This document shows positions 1 to 7,615 of a DNA stretch of 64,000 nucleotides, piece by piece (within the stretch, counting starts at the first letter, position 1; every line of letters starts with the position of its first letter). Under the pieces are notes generated by a model. That model did not search any database, had not been told where the DNA came from, and was given only the letters and a program-made list of their open reading frames with translations. The stretch covers positions 262,463-326,462 of the forward strand of contig NZ_QJVD01000002.1 of the NCBI RefSeq assembly GCF_003219815.1, written 5' to 3'. The stretch is from Arthrobacter livingstonensis (GTDB lineage Bacteria > Actinomycetota > Actinomycetes > Actinomycetales > Micrococcaceae). Made by a program: the position numbers and the translations under genes.

Positions 1-384
1 GGCCAATGCAACGTCGGTCAGTGGCGGAGACTAGTCGGGATCTCGGCCGGATACCTCCACACTGTTGGGCTGCGGGACGATGGGAAAGTGGTCGCCACCG
101 GAGAGAACGCGTGGGGTCAGTGTGAGGTCACGTCATGGAGCGCCGTCACAGCTGTGGCGGCAGGCAGCTATCACACCATGGCACTTCTCCATGATGGAAC
201 GGTGCGCGCTGCCGGCCACAATCAGTTCGGGCAGTGCAGTGTGGAAGCGTGGAACGGAGTCGTGGCCATCGCCGCGGGGTCTACGCATTCGCTTGGGCTG
301 CTCGCCGACGGTACCGTAGTGGCGACTGGTAACAATGCTGACAAGCAGTGCGAGGTAAGCACTTGGCAGCTGTTTCGGGGCTGA
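1..384 (+). CDS. RCC1-repeat protein, C-terminal fragment
   Basis: The reading frame is open from the first base of the window, so the start lies upstream and only the last 127 residues are seen. They are made of RCC1-like repeats about 43 residues apart, each with a glycine-rich beta-strand core: VVATGENAWGQC, RAAGHNQFGQC and VVATGNNADKQC, each preceded by an AG-x-x-H-T/S-x-x-L strand. RCC1 repeats fold into beta-propellers that bind other proteins; in bacteria their partners are mostly unknown. No membrane segment or catalytic motif is visible in this part. The last repeat is short and the protein stops soon after it, so the end may be natural or a truncation. Confidence 0.75.
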   Translation, partial: GQCNVGQWRRLVGISAGYLHTVGLRDDGKVVATGENAWGQCEVTSWSAVTAVAAGSYHTMALLHDGTVRAAGHNQFGQCSVEAWNGVVAIAAGSTHSLGLLADGTVVATGNNADKQCEVSTWQLFRG

Positions 385-829
385 ACCGAACGCGCAATCA
401 GACGGTGCCACGCAACTCAGCTGAGCCCCTGCTGGTGAGCAACTTGTCAATGGCTTATTAATTTGTAGCCGTCCGCGGAGGAACCCCGTGCGGACGGGCA
501 TCGGGCATGGTTCGCGCCCGGTCAAAGTCCTGGGTATGCGCGGAGCTCCTTTCTCATCGTGCAGCGAACCTGCATACAACACCATGACGCGTTGGGCCGG
601 TGAGAACAGCGACTTCTACATCAACCGGCATGTCCGAAATGGAAGCTCTCGTGGGACGGTGGCCCACTCTTGCTGTCTCGCCTGTAGTGATGCCAATCGT
701 GATTGCCATCGGTGCATCTGTCGCGGTCCTTGACATATGAATCGCGGCCCAGCATTTATGAGTCATCGGGCCGACGGCCTACAGATCTAACTTGATCCTT
801 AGAATCTAGCTACTGTCTTGAGGGGGACG
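385..829. other. 445-bp stretch without a convincing gene
   Basis: This stretch is clearly more AT-rich than the rest of the window and carries no open frame with convincing coding character. A 36-codon frame at 630-740 (+) ends in a hydrophobic stretch (SPVVMPIVIAIGASVAVL) but has no ribosome binding site. A TTGACA at 730-735 followed by an AT-rich hexamer near 754 is a possible promoter for the small membrane protein downstream. It may be decayed DNA next to the RCC1 gene. Confidence 0.4.
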
Positions 830-1033
830 ATGTTGAGCACACAACAGACAAACAAGAGTCCGCTGCGCGCCCTCGGATGGCTAGCAGCAATAGTCCTTCT
901 ACTGGTCGGCACTTGGTTCGCACTCGTTTTGCCACTATTCGCTATGGCCTTCGGGCAAGCCATTCCTGGCGGCATCGCATTGATTGCCGGAATCGGTGTC
1001 ATCCTCATATCGCGCCACTACCGAACTGCCTAG
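830..1033 (+). CDS. small two-helix membrane protein
   Basis: A 67-residue protein of unknown function. After a short polar N-terminus (about 13 residues) two hydrophobic segments follow, roughly residues 15-38 and 42-58, joined by a short turn, ending in the basic tail SRHYRTA. This is a typical small two-pass membrane protein. A purine-rich AGGGGGA at 821-827 sits very close to ATG 830; a TTG directly after it at 833 gives more normal spacing and may be the true start. It stands alone between AT-rich non-coding stretches, so no partner can be named. Confidence 0.5.
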   Translation: MLSTQQTNKSPLRALGWLAAIVLLLVGTWFALVLPLFAMAFGQAIPGGIALIAGIGVILISRHYRTA

Positions 1034-1233
1034 TCGCTACTGGCTGATTCCATAATCTGAAACACCAGATCTGGCCCGAACGCGAGAAATTAGGCGTTCG
1101 CAAGTCAGACTGCATACGGGCACCGTAGCCGACGTTGAATTCCATATCAGCTTTGGCCAATTCAGCGTGGAGCAAATGCGGCGCACCGTTCCGAACGCCA
1201 TAAATCCAGCCGCAACTGATCATGCTGAAGTAT

Positions 1234-1878
1234 TCAGTCGCGGCCAATCCTGTTCCACAGCTGATGAGTCAGCCCACTGGATGTGCTGATGGATTCGACG
1301 CTGAACCGGTCTTCCAAGCCAGCCAGATGATCCCAGATCCGGACACCGGAGCCGAGCACAATCGGAACGATCGCCACATGCAGGAAGTCGATGAGATCGG
1401 CCTGGAGGAATTCGCTCACCGTCGACGGGCCACCGCCTATCCGCACATCCAACCCGCCCGCCGCATCCTGCGCAAGGCGAAGCACTTTCTCGGGTGACGC
1501 ATCGACAAAGTGGAAGCTGGTGCCGTTAGCAAACTCGAGAGTTTTACGAGGAAAGTGGGTCAGAATGAAAACCGGAGTGAGGAACGGAGGTTCGTCGCCC
1601 CACCAACCTTCCCAGCCGTCGTCGGGCCATTCCCCCGACTGCGGACCAAATTTACGGCGGCCCATGATCTCCGCCCCGATGCCCTGGCCCCACATACTGA
1701 ACATGGCCCGATCCACGGTCACGGGGTCCTTAATGCGATGAATTCCATGGATGACACGTCCGTCGAACTTGCCAAAAAGCGCCCCAGCTCCCCCGATGGG
1801 CTCTTCGAGCGTCACGTGGTCTCCAGCGGCATATCCATCGGAAGAAACGAACAGGTTGTGCACTCGCGTTTGAACCAT
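1234..1878 (-). CDS. dihydrofolate reductase family protein (RibD C-terminal-like)
   Basis: A 214-residue protein of the RibD C-terminal/dihydrofolate reductase fold, which binds NADPH and reduces pterin- or pyrimidine-like substrates. Family marks: N-terminal strand with VSSDGYAAG (residues ~12-20), the GRRKFG loop (~73-78), the strand PVFILTHFPRKT (~100-111) and the nucleotide-binding region DVRIGGGPSTVSEFL (~143-157). These proteins are usually annotated 'dihydrofolate reductase family'; true substrates are rarely known. ATG 1878 has an AGGGG about 6 nt upstream. It is a single gene, so context gives no pathway. Confidence 0.85.
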   Translation of the reverse strand: MVQTRVHNLFVSSDGYAAGDHVTLEEPIGGAGALFGKFDGRVIHGIHRIKDPVTVDRAMFSMWGQGIGAEIMGRRKFGPQSGEWPDDGWEGWWGDEPPFLTPVFILTHFPRKTLEFANGTSFHFVDASPEKVLRLAQDAAGGLDVRIGGGPSTVSEFLQADLIDFLHVAIVPIVLGSGVRIWDHLAGLEDRFSVESISTSSGLTHQLWNRIGRD

Positions 1879-2022
1879 GAGAACCCCTGTGTAGTCGAGA
1901 TCTGGAAATATTTGAACTCTAGCTCACCGTGTTTTCCAACGGCAATCAACATTTTGAAGCGGAACTCCACCGGGTCCTCGCATATACCGACTTCTGGCGA
2001 GATTCAACAGTCAGGGCCGACT

Positions 2023-2508
2023 TCACCGGCGGTACTTAGCCAACAGTTCCATGGAGAGGTGACAGGAGTCCTCCGGGAAACGAGCGAGACGATGCTGATG
2101 CTCTTCCGCGCTTTGCACATAGTTGGCAAGCGGCAGCACCTCGACGGCGATGCGGTCAGCGTCGTCTCTCGTCGCGATGAAGACCCGCGCCTCTTCGAGG
2201 TGGGCCAGGTTGCCGGAGTACACACCGGTGCGATACTTCTCTCCGACATCCGGCCCCTGTCTGTTCACCCCGTAAGGGTGGATGATCTCAAAGAGGTATG
2301 CCATCAGCTGCTCGACGCTCACGACGCACGGATCGAATCGTGTTTTCACGCATTCCGTATAGCCGTCGTAGTCCCCGTCGATGTGCTGACTGGTACCGTT
2401 GACCCGTCCAGCCTCTGTGAACGTCACCCCGGGTAGAGTCGCGACGAACGCCTGCACACCCCAGAGGCAGCCGCCCGCGAGATAGAGTTCCTCAAACTTG
2501 CGCTCCAT
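2023..2508 (-). CDS. msrA: peptide methionine-S-sulfoxide reductase MsrA
   Basis: Reduces methionine-S-sulfoxide in proteins and free methionine, using thioredoxin-type reductants, in the cytosol. The catalytic motif is near the N-terminus, AGGCLWGVQ with Cys14; most MsrA have GCFWG/C, so Phe is replaced by Leu. Other family marks are the YDGYTECVKTRFDP segment, the LFEIIHPYGVNRQGPDVG substrate loop with its usual spacing, and EKYRTGVY. A second cysteine near the C-terminus (EDSCHL) could act as resolving residue. The frame is open upstream to 2544; ATG 2508 was chosen because it gives the usual distance to the catalytic motif, but no strong ribosome binding site decides it. Confidence 0.85.
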   Translation of the reverse strand: MERKFEELYLAGGCLWGVQAFVATLPGVTFTEAGRVNGTSQHIDGDYDGYTECVKTRFDPCVVSVEQLMAYLFEIIHPYGVNRQGPDVGEKYRTGVYSGNLAHLEEARVFIATRDDADRIAVEVLPLANYVQSAEEHQHRLARFPEDSCHLSMELLAKYRR

Positions 2509-2780
2509 ATCCACACACCGATCGTACGCGCCCTTGCAAATCACTGTCGCTGCTGATGGAACGTATTTGACCTTGTTTGACAGTGCACGAATTCAGCTGC
2601 CGAGCTCACGCATCAGCTCCGCGGAGGAGGCTCGCCCCGGTTCCGTTACCGAAGAATCTCTGCTTCTTCCGCGACAGACTCCAGAGCGGGACGTTTGTGC
2701 GGCCAGCTCGACACGCCGGATTCGACTCGGGAAGCTCGTCGCCCGGGCGGGTACGTTCGCACTGCCACCGAGCGGGTGGT

Positions 2781-2786
2781 TAGGCT
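2781..2786 (+). promoter_or_regulatory. -10 hexamer of a leaderless promoter
   Basis: TAGGCT ends exactly 6 nt before ATG 2793, and no Shine-Dalgarno sequence fits between. This spacing places transcription start on the start codon. No clear -35 is seen. Confidence 0.5.
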
Positions 2787-2792
2787 GGGTGG

Positions 2793-3485
2793 ATGGCGAC
2801 AGTTATTCTCGTGCGGCACGGCCGCTCCACAGCCAATGCCACTGGGCTGCTGGCCGGTCGGGCTTTCGGAGTCAGCCTGGACCAGATTGGGCGGGACCAG
2901 GCGGCCCTGAGCGGAGACCGGCTCGCGCCCGTGCCTTTAGTCGGGGTGGTGTCGAGCCCTCTTGAGCGCTGTCAGCAGACCGCCCAGTTCATCATCGATC
3001 GCCAGACGGGCGCGCCGTACGCGCCAGTTGACCTCGATCTCACCGAGTGCGATTACGGCCAGTGGCAGGGCCGCATGCTCAGTGATCTCACGACCGAGGA
3101 TTTGTGGCCGGTGGTCCAGTCGCAACCGTCCGCCGTCGTCTTTCCGGGCGGTGAATCCCTGGCCGCGATGCAGGCTCGATCAGTGGCAGCAATTCGACGC
3201 CACGATGCAGCATTCGAATCCGAGCACGGGCCAGGGGCCGTGTGGGCGGCAGTGAGTCACGGAGACATCATTAAGTCAATCCTCGCCGACGCGCTCGGCA
3301 TGCACCTTGACCTATTCCAGCGAATCAACGTGGGCCCCGCCTCCATATCGATCGTGCGCTACGGCGCTAGTCGGCCAAGCGTCTATGCGACCAACACCGA
3401 TGCGGGTGATCTGTCGTGGTTGTCGAACGGCATCGACTCTGGCGATGCGCCGGTGGGCGGCGGTGCAGGTCAAAGGGCGCCATGA
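2793..3485 (+). CDS. histidine phosphatase, MSMEG_4193 family
   Basis: A 230-residue phosphoglycerate-mutase-like phosphatase. The catalytic RHG is at residues 8-10 (phospho-acceptor His9), with SSPLERCQQT (Arg59) as second arginine motif, the acid TECDYG (Glu85) and the C-terminal SHGD (His156). The length, the HGP motif and the next two genes identify the MSMEG_4193 family, found across actinobacteria in a fixed cluster with a DUF3090 protein and a SCO1664-family protein, often beside mshC of mycothiol synthesis. The substrate is not established. The mRNA is probably leaderless (TAGGCT 6 nt before ATG). The next gene starts 24 bp downstream. Confidence 0.88.
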   Translation: MATVILVRHGRSTANATGLLAGRAFGVSLDQIGRDQAALSGDRLAPVPLVGVVSSPLERCQQTAQFIIDRQTGAPYAPVDLDLTECDYGQWQGRMLSDLTTEDLWPVVQSQPSAVVFPGGESLAAMQARSVAAIRRHDAAFESEHGPGAVWAAVSHGDIIKSILADALGMHLDLFQRINVGPASISIVRYGASRPSVYATNTDAGDLSWLSNGIDSGDAPVGGGAGQRAP

Positions 3486-3497
3486 AGCTCATGGGCC

Positions 3498-3503
3498 TAG
3501 AAT
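3498..3503 (+). promoter_or_regulatory. -10 hexamer of a leaderless promoter
   Basis: TAGAAT ends 6 nt before ATG 3510 in the short gap after the phosphatase gene, so the DUF3090 gene may have its own leaderless transcript in addition to read-through. Confidence 0.5.
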
Positions 3504-3509
3504 ACTGAC

Positions 3510-4088
3510 ATGCGCACACGTGTTCACGAGTTTTCCTGGCCTGATCGGGTCGTCATTGGCGCCATTGGCCTTCCGGGGGCGCGTACTTTCTACCTGCAGG
3601 TGCGCGCAGGGAAGCAAGTCGTGAGTATTGCCCTGGAGAAGCAGCAGTCGGCTCTGCTCGCGGAGAAGATCGATGAAATTCTCGACCAGCTCATCACCGT
3701 CGAGAGCAACCCCTTCAGCATTCCCACAGGTACTCCCATTGAACTTGTCGACAATGACCCGCTCGAGGCCGTCCAGGAGCAGTTTCGCACCGGGGCAATG
3801 AGCTTGGGGTGGGACCCAACCACGGCCCAGATCGTCATTGAGGCCCACCCCATCACCGATGACGATTCCGATGCTGATGCTGATGCTGATGCTGATGACT
3901 ACGACGAATTGCTTCATGTGGACGGGGCCAACGAGCCCGAAATGCTGCGTGTGCGAATGCCGGTCGGCAGCGCCCGCGCATTCGCCAAGCGGGCCCGCGA
4001 GATCGTGGGTGCTGGGCGTCCGATGTGCCCGCTCTGCGGTTATCCCGTGGACGCTGACGGACACATCTGCACCCTTCCCGAGGTTTGA
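3510..4088 (+). CDS. DUF3090 family protein with C-terminal zinc-ribbon-like motif
   Basis: A 192-residue protein matching the conserved actinobacterial family that sits between the MSMEG_4193 phosphatase and the SCO1664 protein. Characteristic parts are the N-terminal strand region (FSWPDRVVIGAIG), the LEKQQSALLAEKIDEILD helix and the C-terminus CPLCGYPVDADGHIC (Cys173, Cys176, Cys187), which looks like a metal-binding knuckle. Between residues ~121 and 134 there is an Asp/Ala run written by a perfect hexanucleotide repeat, which looks like a local expansion. Function is unknown; only genomic association with mycothiol genes is known. Its stop overlaps the next start (TGATG). Confidence 0.85.
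   Translation: MRTRVHEFSWPDRVVIGAIGLPGARTFYLQVRAGKQVVSIALEKQQSALLAEKIDEILDQLITVESNPFSIPTGTPIELVDNDPLEAVQEQFRTGAMSLGWDPTTAQIVIEAHPITDDDSDADADADADDYDELLHVDGANEPEMLRVRMPVGSARAFAKRAREIVGAGRPMCPLCGYPVDADGHICTLPEV
3870..3893 (+). repeat. hexanucleotide repeat (GATGCT)4 inside the DUF3090 gene
   Basis: Four perfect tandem copies of GATGCT encode Asp-Ala pairs, bordered by further GAT/GAC codons. As the unit is six bases, slippage would change the length by two residues without breaking the frame. Confidence 0.85.
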
Positions 4089-4855
4089 TGCCAACGCCAG
4101 ACCTAGTGGCCGCCGAGCTGACTCTCACCGGCCGTATCACGACGGCTTCAAACGCTACATTTCTTGGCAGCATCGGCGACGTGGTGGTCGTCTATAAGCC
4201 GATAGCCGGCGAAAGTCCGCTGTGGGATTTTCCCCAGGGAACGCTGGCTCACCGGGAGGTGGCCGCCTACCTGGTCTCGCAGGCCTTTGGCTGGGGCGTC
4301 GTGCCCCACACCTGGCTGCGCGATGGTCCGATGGGCGAAGGAATGGTGCAGCTCTGGCAGGAGCAGGATCCCGCCCAAGACGCCGTGAACCTGATCGCGG
4401 CGGACCACGTGCCGGCGACAGGTTGGAAACACGTTCTCCAGGGACGAGATGAGAACGGACGGATGGTCGCCCTCGTTCACGAAGACTCGCCAGCGCTCAG
4501 ACGCATGGCGGTGTTCGACGTCATCGTCAACAACGCCGACCGCAAAGGCGACCACATCCTTGCCCTGGCTGACGGACACCGGCACGGCGTGGACCACGGG
4601 CTCACCTTTCACCGTGACCACAAGCTGCGCACGGTGCTGTGGGGATGGAGGGGAGACGCTCTAACCGCCGACGAAGTCGACGGCATAGATCGTGTCAGCG
4701 AAGGACTGCACGGTGAGATGGGCCGAAACCTGGCGGACTTGCTCAGCACCGATGAAATCGCATCGCTCGCCGCGCGCTGCGCCCGGTTGCGCTTGGCAGG
4801 GCGGTTTCCGGCTCCTAGCGGTGAGATGTCGGCGGTGCCCTGGCCGCTGTTCTAG
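4088..4855 (+). CDS. SCO1664 family protein (kinase-like fold)
   Basis: A 255-residue protein, third member of the phosphatase/DUF3090/SCO1664 cluster. The family resembles PI3/PI4-type kinases: a VVVVYKP strand with a candidate ATP-binding Lys (~residue 36-37), then PLWDFPQGTLAHREVAAY, a catalytic-loop-like segment IVNNADRKGDHIL (~150-162; Asn/Asp-Arg/Asp) and GVDHGLTFH (~170-178; metal-binding Asp-His-Gly). Its substrate is unknown. The start overlaps the stop of the upstream gene, so translation is coupled. In many actinobacteria mshC follows; here the next gene is ychF on the other strand, so mshC must be elsewhere. Confidence 0.85.
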   Translation: MPTPDLVAAELTLTGRITTASNATFLGSIGDVVVVYKPIAGESPLWDFPQGTLAHREVAAYLVSQAFGWGVVPHTWLRDGPMGEGMVQLWQEQDPAQDAVNLIAADHVPATGWKHVLQGRDENGRMVALVHEDSPALRRMAVFDVIVNNADRKGDHILALADGHRHGVDHGLTFHRDHKLRTVLWGWRGDALTADEVDGIDRVSEGLHGEMGRNLADLLSTDEIASLAARCARLRLAGRFPAPSGEMSAVPWPLF

Positions 4856-5057
4856 GGGAATTACGGCTACTGGCTTGGCAGTCCGTGTCACGTTGAGTCG
4901 TCCTCTACCGGCGCGTCTGCGGAGCGGATCCAACGCCAGGCAAGAACGTTGCATTAAGTTCTTTGGCCGACTTTGATTGCGGCCACGATCTTGGTCACTC
5001 GTTCGGTATGCAGCAGAATGCTGGCTGTATCGAGGTGGCAACCGCTCAGAAAAGCGC

Positions 5058-5091
5058 ATGGCCGCCATGAACACGTGGTCATGGCGGCCAT
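5058..5091. terminator. perfect 13-bp hairpin between convergent genes
   Basis: ATGGCCGCCATGA (5058-5070) and TCATGGCGGCCAT (5079-5091) form a perfect stem with an 8-nt loop. It lies between the SCO1664-family gene (+) and ychF (-). On the minus strand the stem is followed by GCGCTTTTCTG, so it can end ychF transcription and may work in both directions. Confidence 0.6.
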
Positions 5092-5118
5092 CGCAAAAGG
5101 TTTCATGGAGGTCAGGAC

Positions 5119-6204
5119 CTACACATTGAACCTAAATTCAACCACGTCGCCGTCGTGCATGACGTATTCCTTGCCTTCGATCCGGACCTTGCCCTTGGCC
5201 TTGGCATCGTGCATGGAGCCGGCCTCGATCAAATCCTCGAAGTGGACCACTTCGGCCTTAATGAAACCGCGCTGGAAATCCGAGTGGATGACGCCGGCGG
5301 CCATCGGGGCGGTGTCGCCCTGGTGGATGGTCCAGGCGCGCGTTTCCTTGGGTCCGGCAGTCAGGTAGGTCTGCAGGCCCAGCGTGTGGAAGCCGACACG
5401 CGCCAGCTGGTCCAGCCCGGATTCCTCCTGGCCGCTCATTTCCAGCATTTCGCGGGCTTCCTCTTCGTCAAGTTCAACGAGGTCGGACTCCAGCTTGGCG
5501 TCCAGGAAGATGGCGTCGGCCGGAGCCACCAGAGCACGCAGCTCCTCTTGGCGTTCCGGGTTGCCCAGCACCGCGTCATCAACGTTGAACACGTAGATGA
5601 ACGGCTTGGCGGTCAGCAGGCTCAGTTCCTTCAGGTGTTCCATCTCCAGTTTGTCGCTCTTGATGGAGGAGAAGATGGTGTCGCCACGCTCCAGGACCTT
5701 CTGGGCGTCCTTGATGGCGGTCAGCTCGGCTGCATCGCGCTGCTTGAGCTTGACGGCCTTTTCAATACGAGGAATGGCCTTTTCAACGGTCTGCATGTCA
5801 GCCAAGATCAACTCGGTGTTGATGGTTTCCATGTCGGAGCTGGGATCCACCTTGCCGTCCACATGAACAACATCGGGGTCGTCAAAGACACGGATGACCT
5901 GGGCGATGGCCTCGGCCTCGCGGATGGTGGCCAGGAACTTGTTACCCAGGCCTTCGCCCTCCGAGGCGCCCTTGACGATACCGGCAATGTCCACGAAGGT
6001 CACGGTCGCCGGCAGCAGACGGGCCGAGCCGAAGACCTCGGCGAGCTTCGCCAGGCGCGGATCGGGCAGGCTGACCATGCCAACATTGGGCTCGATCGTG
6101 GCGAACGGGTAGTTCGCCGCGAGCACGTTGTTGCGTGTCAGTGCGTTGAAAAGGGTTGATTTGCCGACATTGGGCAGTCCGACGATGCCAATAGTTAGAG
6201 CCAC
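5119..6204 (-). CDS. ychF: YchF/OLA1-family ATPase
   Basis: A 361-residue member of the Obg-related YchF family, a cytosolic P-loop NTPase that prefers ATP over GTP and binds ribosomes; in E. coli it influences oxidative-stress response and start-codon choice on leaderless mRNAs. Motifs: P-loop [14 protein letters not shown] (residues ~9-22), switch [14 protein letters not shown] (~70-81), FNVDD at the G4 position (~205-209) and a C-terminal TGS domain (~280-361, ending VVEFRFNV). Length matches the family exactly. The start is GTG 6204, which has a TACGAT hexamer 6 nt upstream and no ribosome binding site, so the ychF message itself looks leaderless. Confidence 0.97.
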   Translation of the reverse strand: MALTIGIVGLPNVGKSTLFNALTRNNVLAANYPFATIEPNVGMVSLPDPRLAKLAEVFGSARLLPATVTFVDIAGIVKGASEGEGLGNKFLATIREAEAIAQVIRVFDDPDVVHVDGKVDPSSDMETINTELILADMQTVEKAIPRIEKAVKLKQRDAAELTAIKDAQKVLERGDTIFSSIKSDKLEMEHLKELSLLTAKPFIYVFNVDDAVLGNPERQEELRALVAPADAIFLDAKLESDLVELDEEEAREMLEMSGQEESGLDQLARVGFHTLGLQTYLTAGPKETRAWTIHQGDTAPMAAGVIHSDFQRGFIKAEVVHFEDLIEAGSMHDAKAKGKVRIEGKEYVMHDGDVVEFRFNV

Positions 6205-6210
6205 CCGTCA

Positions 6211-6216
6211 ATCGTA
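6211..6216 (-). promoter_or_regulatory. -10 hexamer of a leaderless promoter (ychF)
   Basis: On the minus strand TACGAT is followed by TGACGG and then GTG 6204: exactly 6 nt between hexamer and start codon. Confidence 0.5.
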
Positions 6217-6301
6217 CCGGCCGGGCCACCCTTTCGCTGCCTGCAGCGAATACGCGGCACCGCCAGCCCAGCATGTCAGTTCCTCGTGGGAAGGTGATTA
6301 C

Positions 6302-7483
6302 ATGACTGGAATTGGATGGCTTGTGGCGGTATTGATGTTGTTGGCCGGGCTGCTGGCGGGTGCCGCCGTGGCGGCGTGGCTGCTGCGCGGGCGGTTGCTG
6401 GCCGCACAGGAAGAGGCTGCGGCTGCGCAACGGCGGGCAGGCGAGGTGAACGCGAACTTTGCCGCAGCGGATGCCGAACGCAGGCTGCTGTTCAACCAGA
6501 ACCGGGCGCTGTCCGCGCAGCAGTCCTCGGATTCTTCCGTGCTCCAGGCCCTGGGGCCCGTCTCGGAAAAGTTGACGGCAGTCCAGCGCCAGGTGGCGCT
6601 GCTGGAACGGGACCGGGTGGAGCAGTATGGCCAGCTGGCCGAGCAGTTGCGTGAGGCCAAGAACGCAGACGCCCGGCTCCTGGCCACCACCACGTCCCTG
6701 GAGTCCGCCCTGCGGTCCAACAGTGCACGGGGCAAGTGGGGCGAGGTGCAACTGCGCCGCGTGGTGGAGGCGGCGGGCATGCTGGCCCACGTCGACTTTG
6801 ACGAACAAGTCCACACGACTACGGACGACGGCGCCCACCGCCCCGACATGGTGGTGCGGCTGCCCGGGGGCAAGGAGCTGGTGCTGGATGCGAAGGTGCC
6901 GCTGTCCTCCTACCTTCACGCGCACGACGCCGGCCCCGGCGCGGGTGCCTTGGCCGACGAACACCTGGCCCGCCATGCGAAGGCGGTCAAGGCCCACGTC
7001 GATGCGCTGGCCGCCAAGAAGTATTGGGCGTCGGCCCACAACTCACCGGAACTGGTGATTTGTTTTGTCCCGGTGGAATCCATCCTGTCTTCGGCCCTGA
7101 CCGCGGACCCCTCGCTGCTGGACTACGCCATGGGCAAGAGCGTGGTGCTGGCCTCGCCCATCTCGCTGCTGGCCATTTTGAAGTCCATCGCGTTCAGCTG
7201 GCGCCAGGACGTCCTGACGGAAAGCGCCAAGGAGCTCTTTGACCTCTCGGCGCAGCTCTATGCGCGGCTGGGCGTCCTGGGCGAGGCCGTGTCCGGCGTC
7301 GGCGCCTCCCTGAAAACGTCCGTGGACCGCTACAACAAGCTGGTGGGCACACTTGAAGCGAGGGTTCTGCCCACGGCTCGCAAGCTGAACGCCTTCGATC
7401 CGGAAACGTTGGCAACGCCGCCGTTGGTGGAGGTTTCACCGCGGTCATTGACCGCGCCGGAACTTGAGGAGCGCGCTGGTTAG
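6302..7483 (+). CDS. rmuC: DNA recombination protein RmuC
   Basis: A 393-residue RmuC-family protein. An N-terminal membrane anchor (residues ~4-29, LVAVLMLLAGLLAGAAVAAW) is followed by a charged coiled-coil region (~30-145) and the RmuC nuclease-like domain (~145-350), with ARGKWGEVQLRRVVEAAGM, the PDMVVRLPGGKELVLDAKV stretch and the conserved FVPVESIL. RmuC limits inversions at short repeats and is thought to cut DNA at repair or replication intermediates. ATG 6302 was chosen because GGAAGGTG lies 6 nt upstream; an upstream extension of the frame runs antisense into ychF and is ignored. Divergent from ychF. Confidence 0.93.
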   Translation: MTGIGWLVAVLMLLAGLLAGAAVAAWLLRGRLLAAQEEAAAAQRRAGEVNANFAAADAERRLLFNQNRALSAQQSSDSSVLQALGPVSEKLTAVQRQVALLERDRVEQYGQLAEQLREAKNADARLLATTTSLESALRSNSARGKWGEVQLRRVVEAAGMLAHVDFDEQVHTTTDDGAHRPDMVVRLPGGKELVLDAKVPLSSYLHAHDAGPGAGALADEHLARHAKAVKAHVDALAAKKYWASAHNSPELVICFVPVESILSSALTADPSLLDYAMGKSVVLASPISLLAILKSIAFSWRQDVLTESAKELFDLSAQLYARLGVLGEAVSGVGASLKTSVDRYNKLVGTLEARVLPTARKLNAFDPETLATPPLVEVSPRSLTAPELEERAG

Positions 7484-7492
7484 TCCCCACGC

Positions 7493-7615
7493 CCTCCCAG
7501 ACGAATCCGCTGGCGCGACTTCGATCGGGTCCCTCGGGCGCGTGGACCCAGGCGCTCCCAAACCAATTTTCTGGCGCGGATGCACTTGGGTCCCTCGGTT
7601 GCGTGGGCCCAGGCC
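7493..7615. repeat. two-copy 61-bp tandem repeat between rmuC and ispH
   Basis: Bases 7493-7553 and 7554-7615 align without gaps at about 74% identity (46 of 62 positions counted by eye). Each copy holds a small hairpin, GGGTCC...GGACCC in the first and GGGTCC...GGGCCC in the second. It fills the whole gap between two convergent genes, so it may act as a weak double terminator. Confidence 0.6.

Noticed and set aside
630-740. 36-residue hydrophobic frame before the small membrane-protein gene
   Set aside because: No ribosome binding site and very short; kept only as a note in the gap entry.
1005-1247. 80-codon minus-strand frame between the small membrane gene and the DHFR-like gene
   Set aside because: Overlaps both neighbours' ends, no ribosome binding site, no domain.
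3853-4094. His-Gln repeat frame antisense to the DUF3090 gene
   Set aside because: The HQHQ run is only the complement of the GATGCT repeat; no gene signal.
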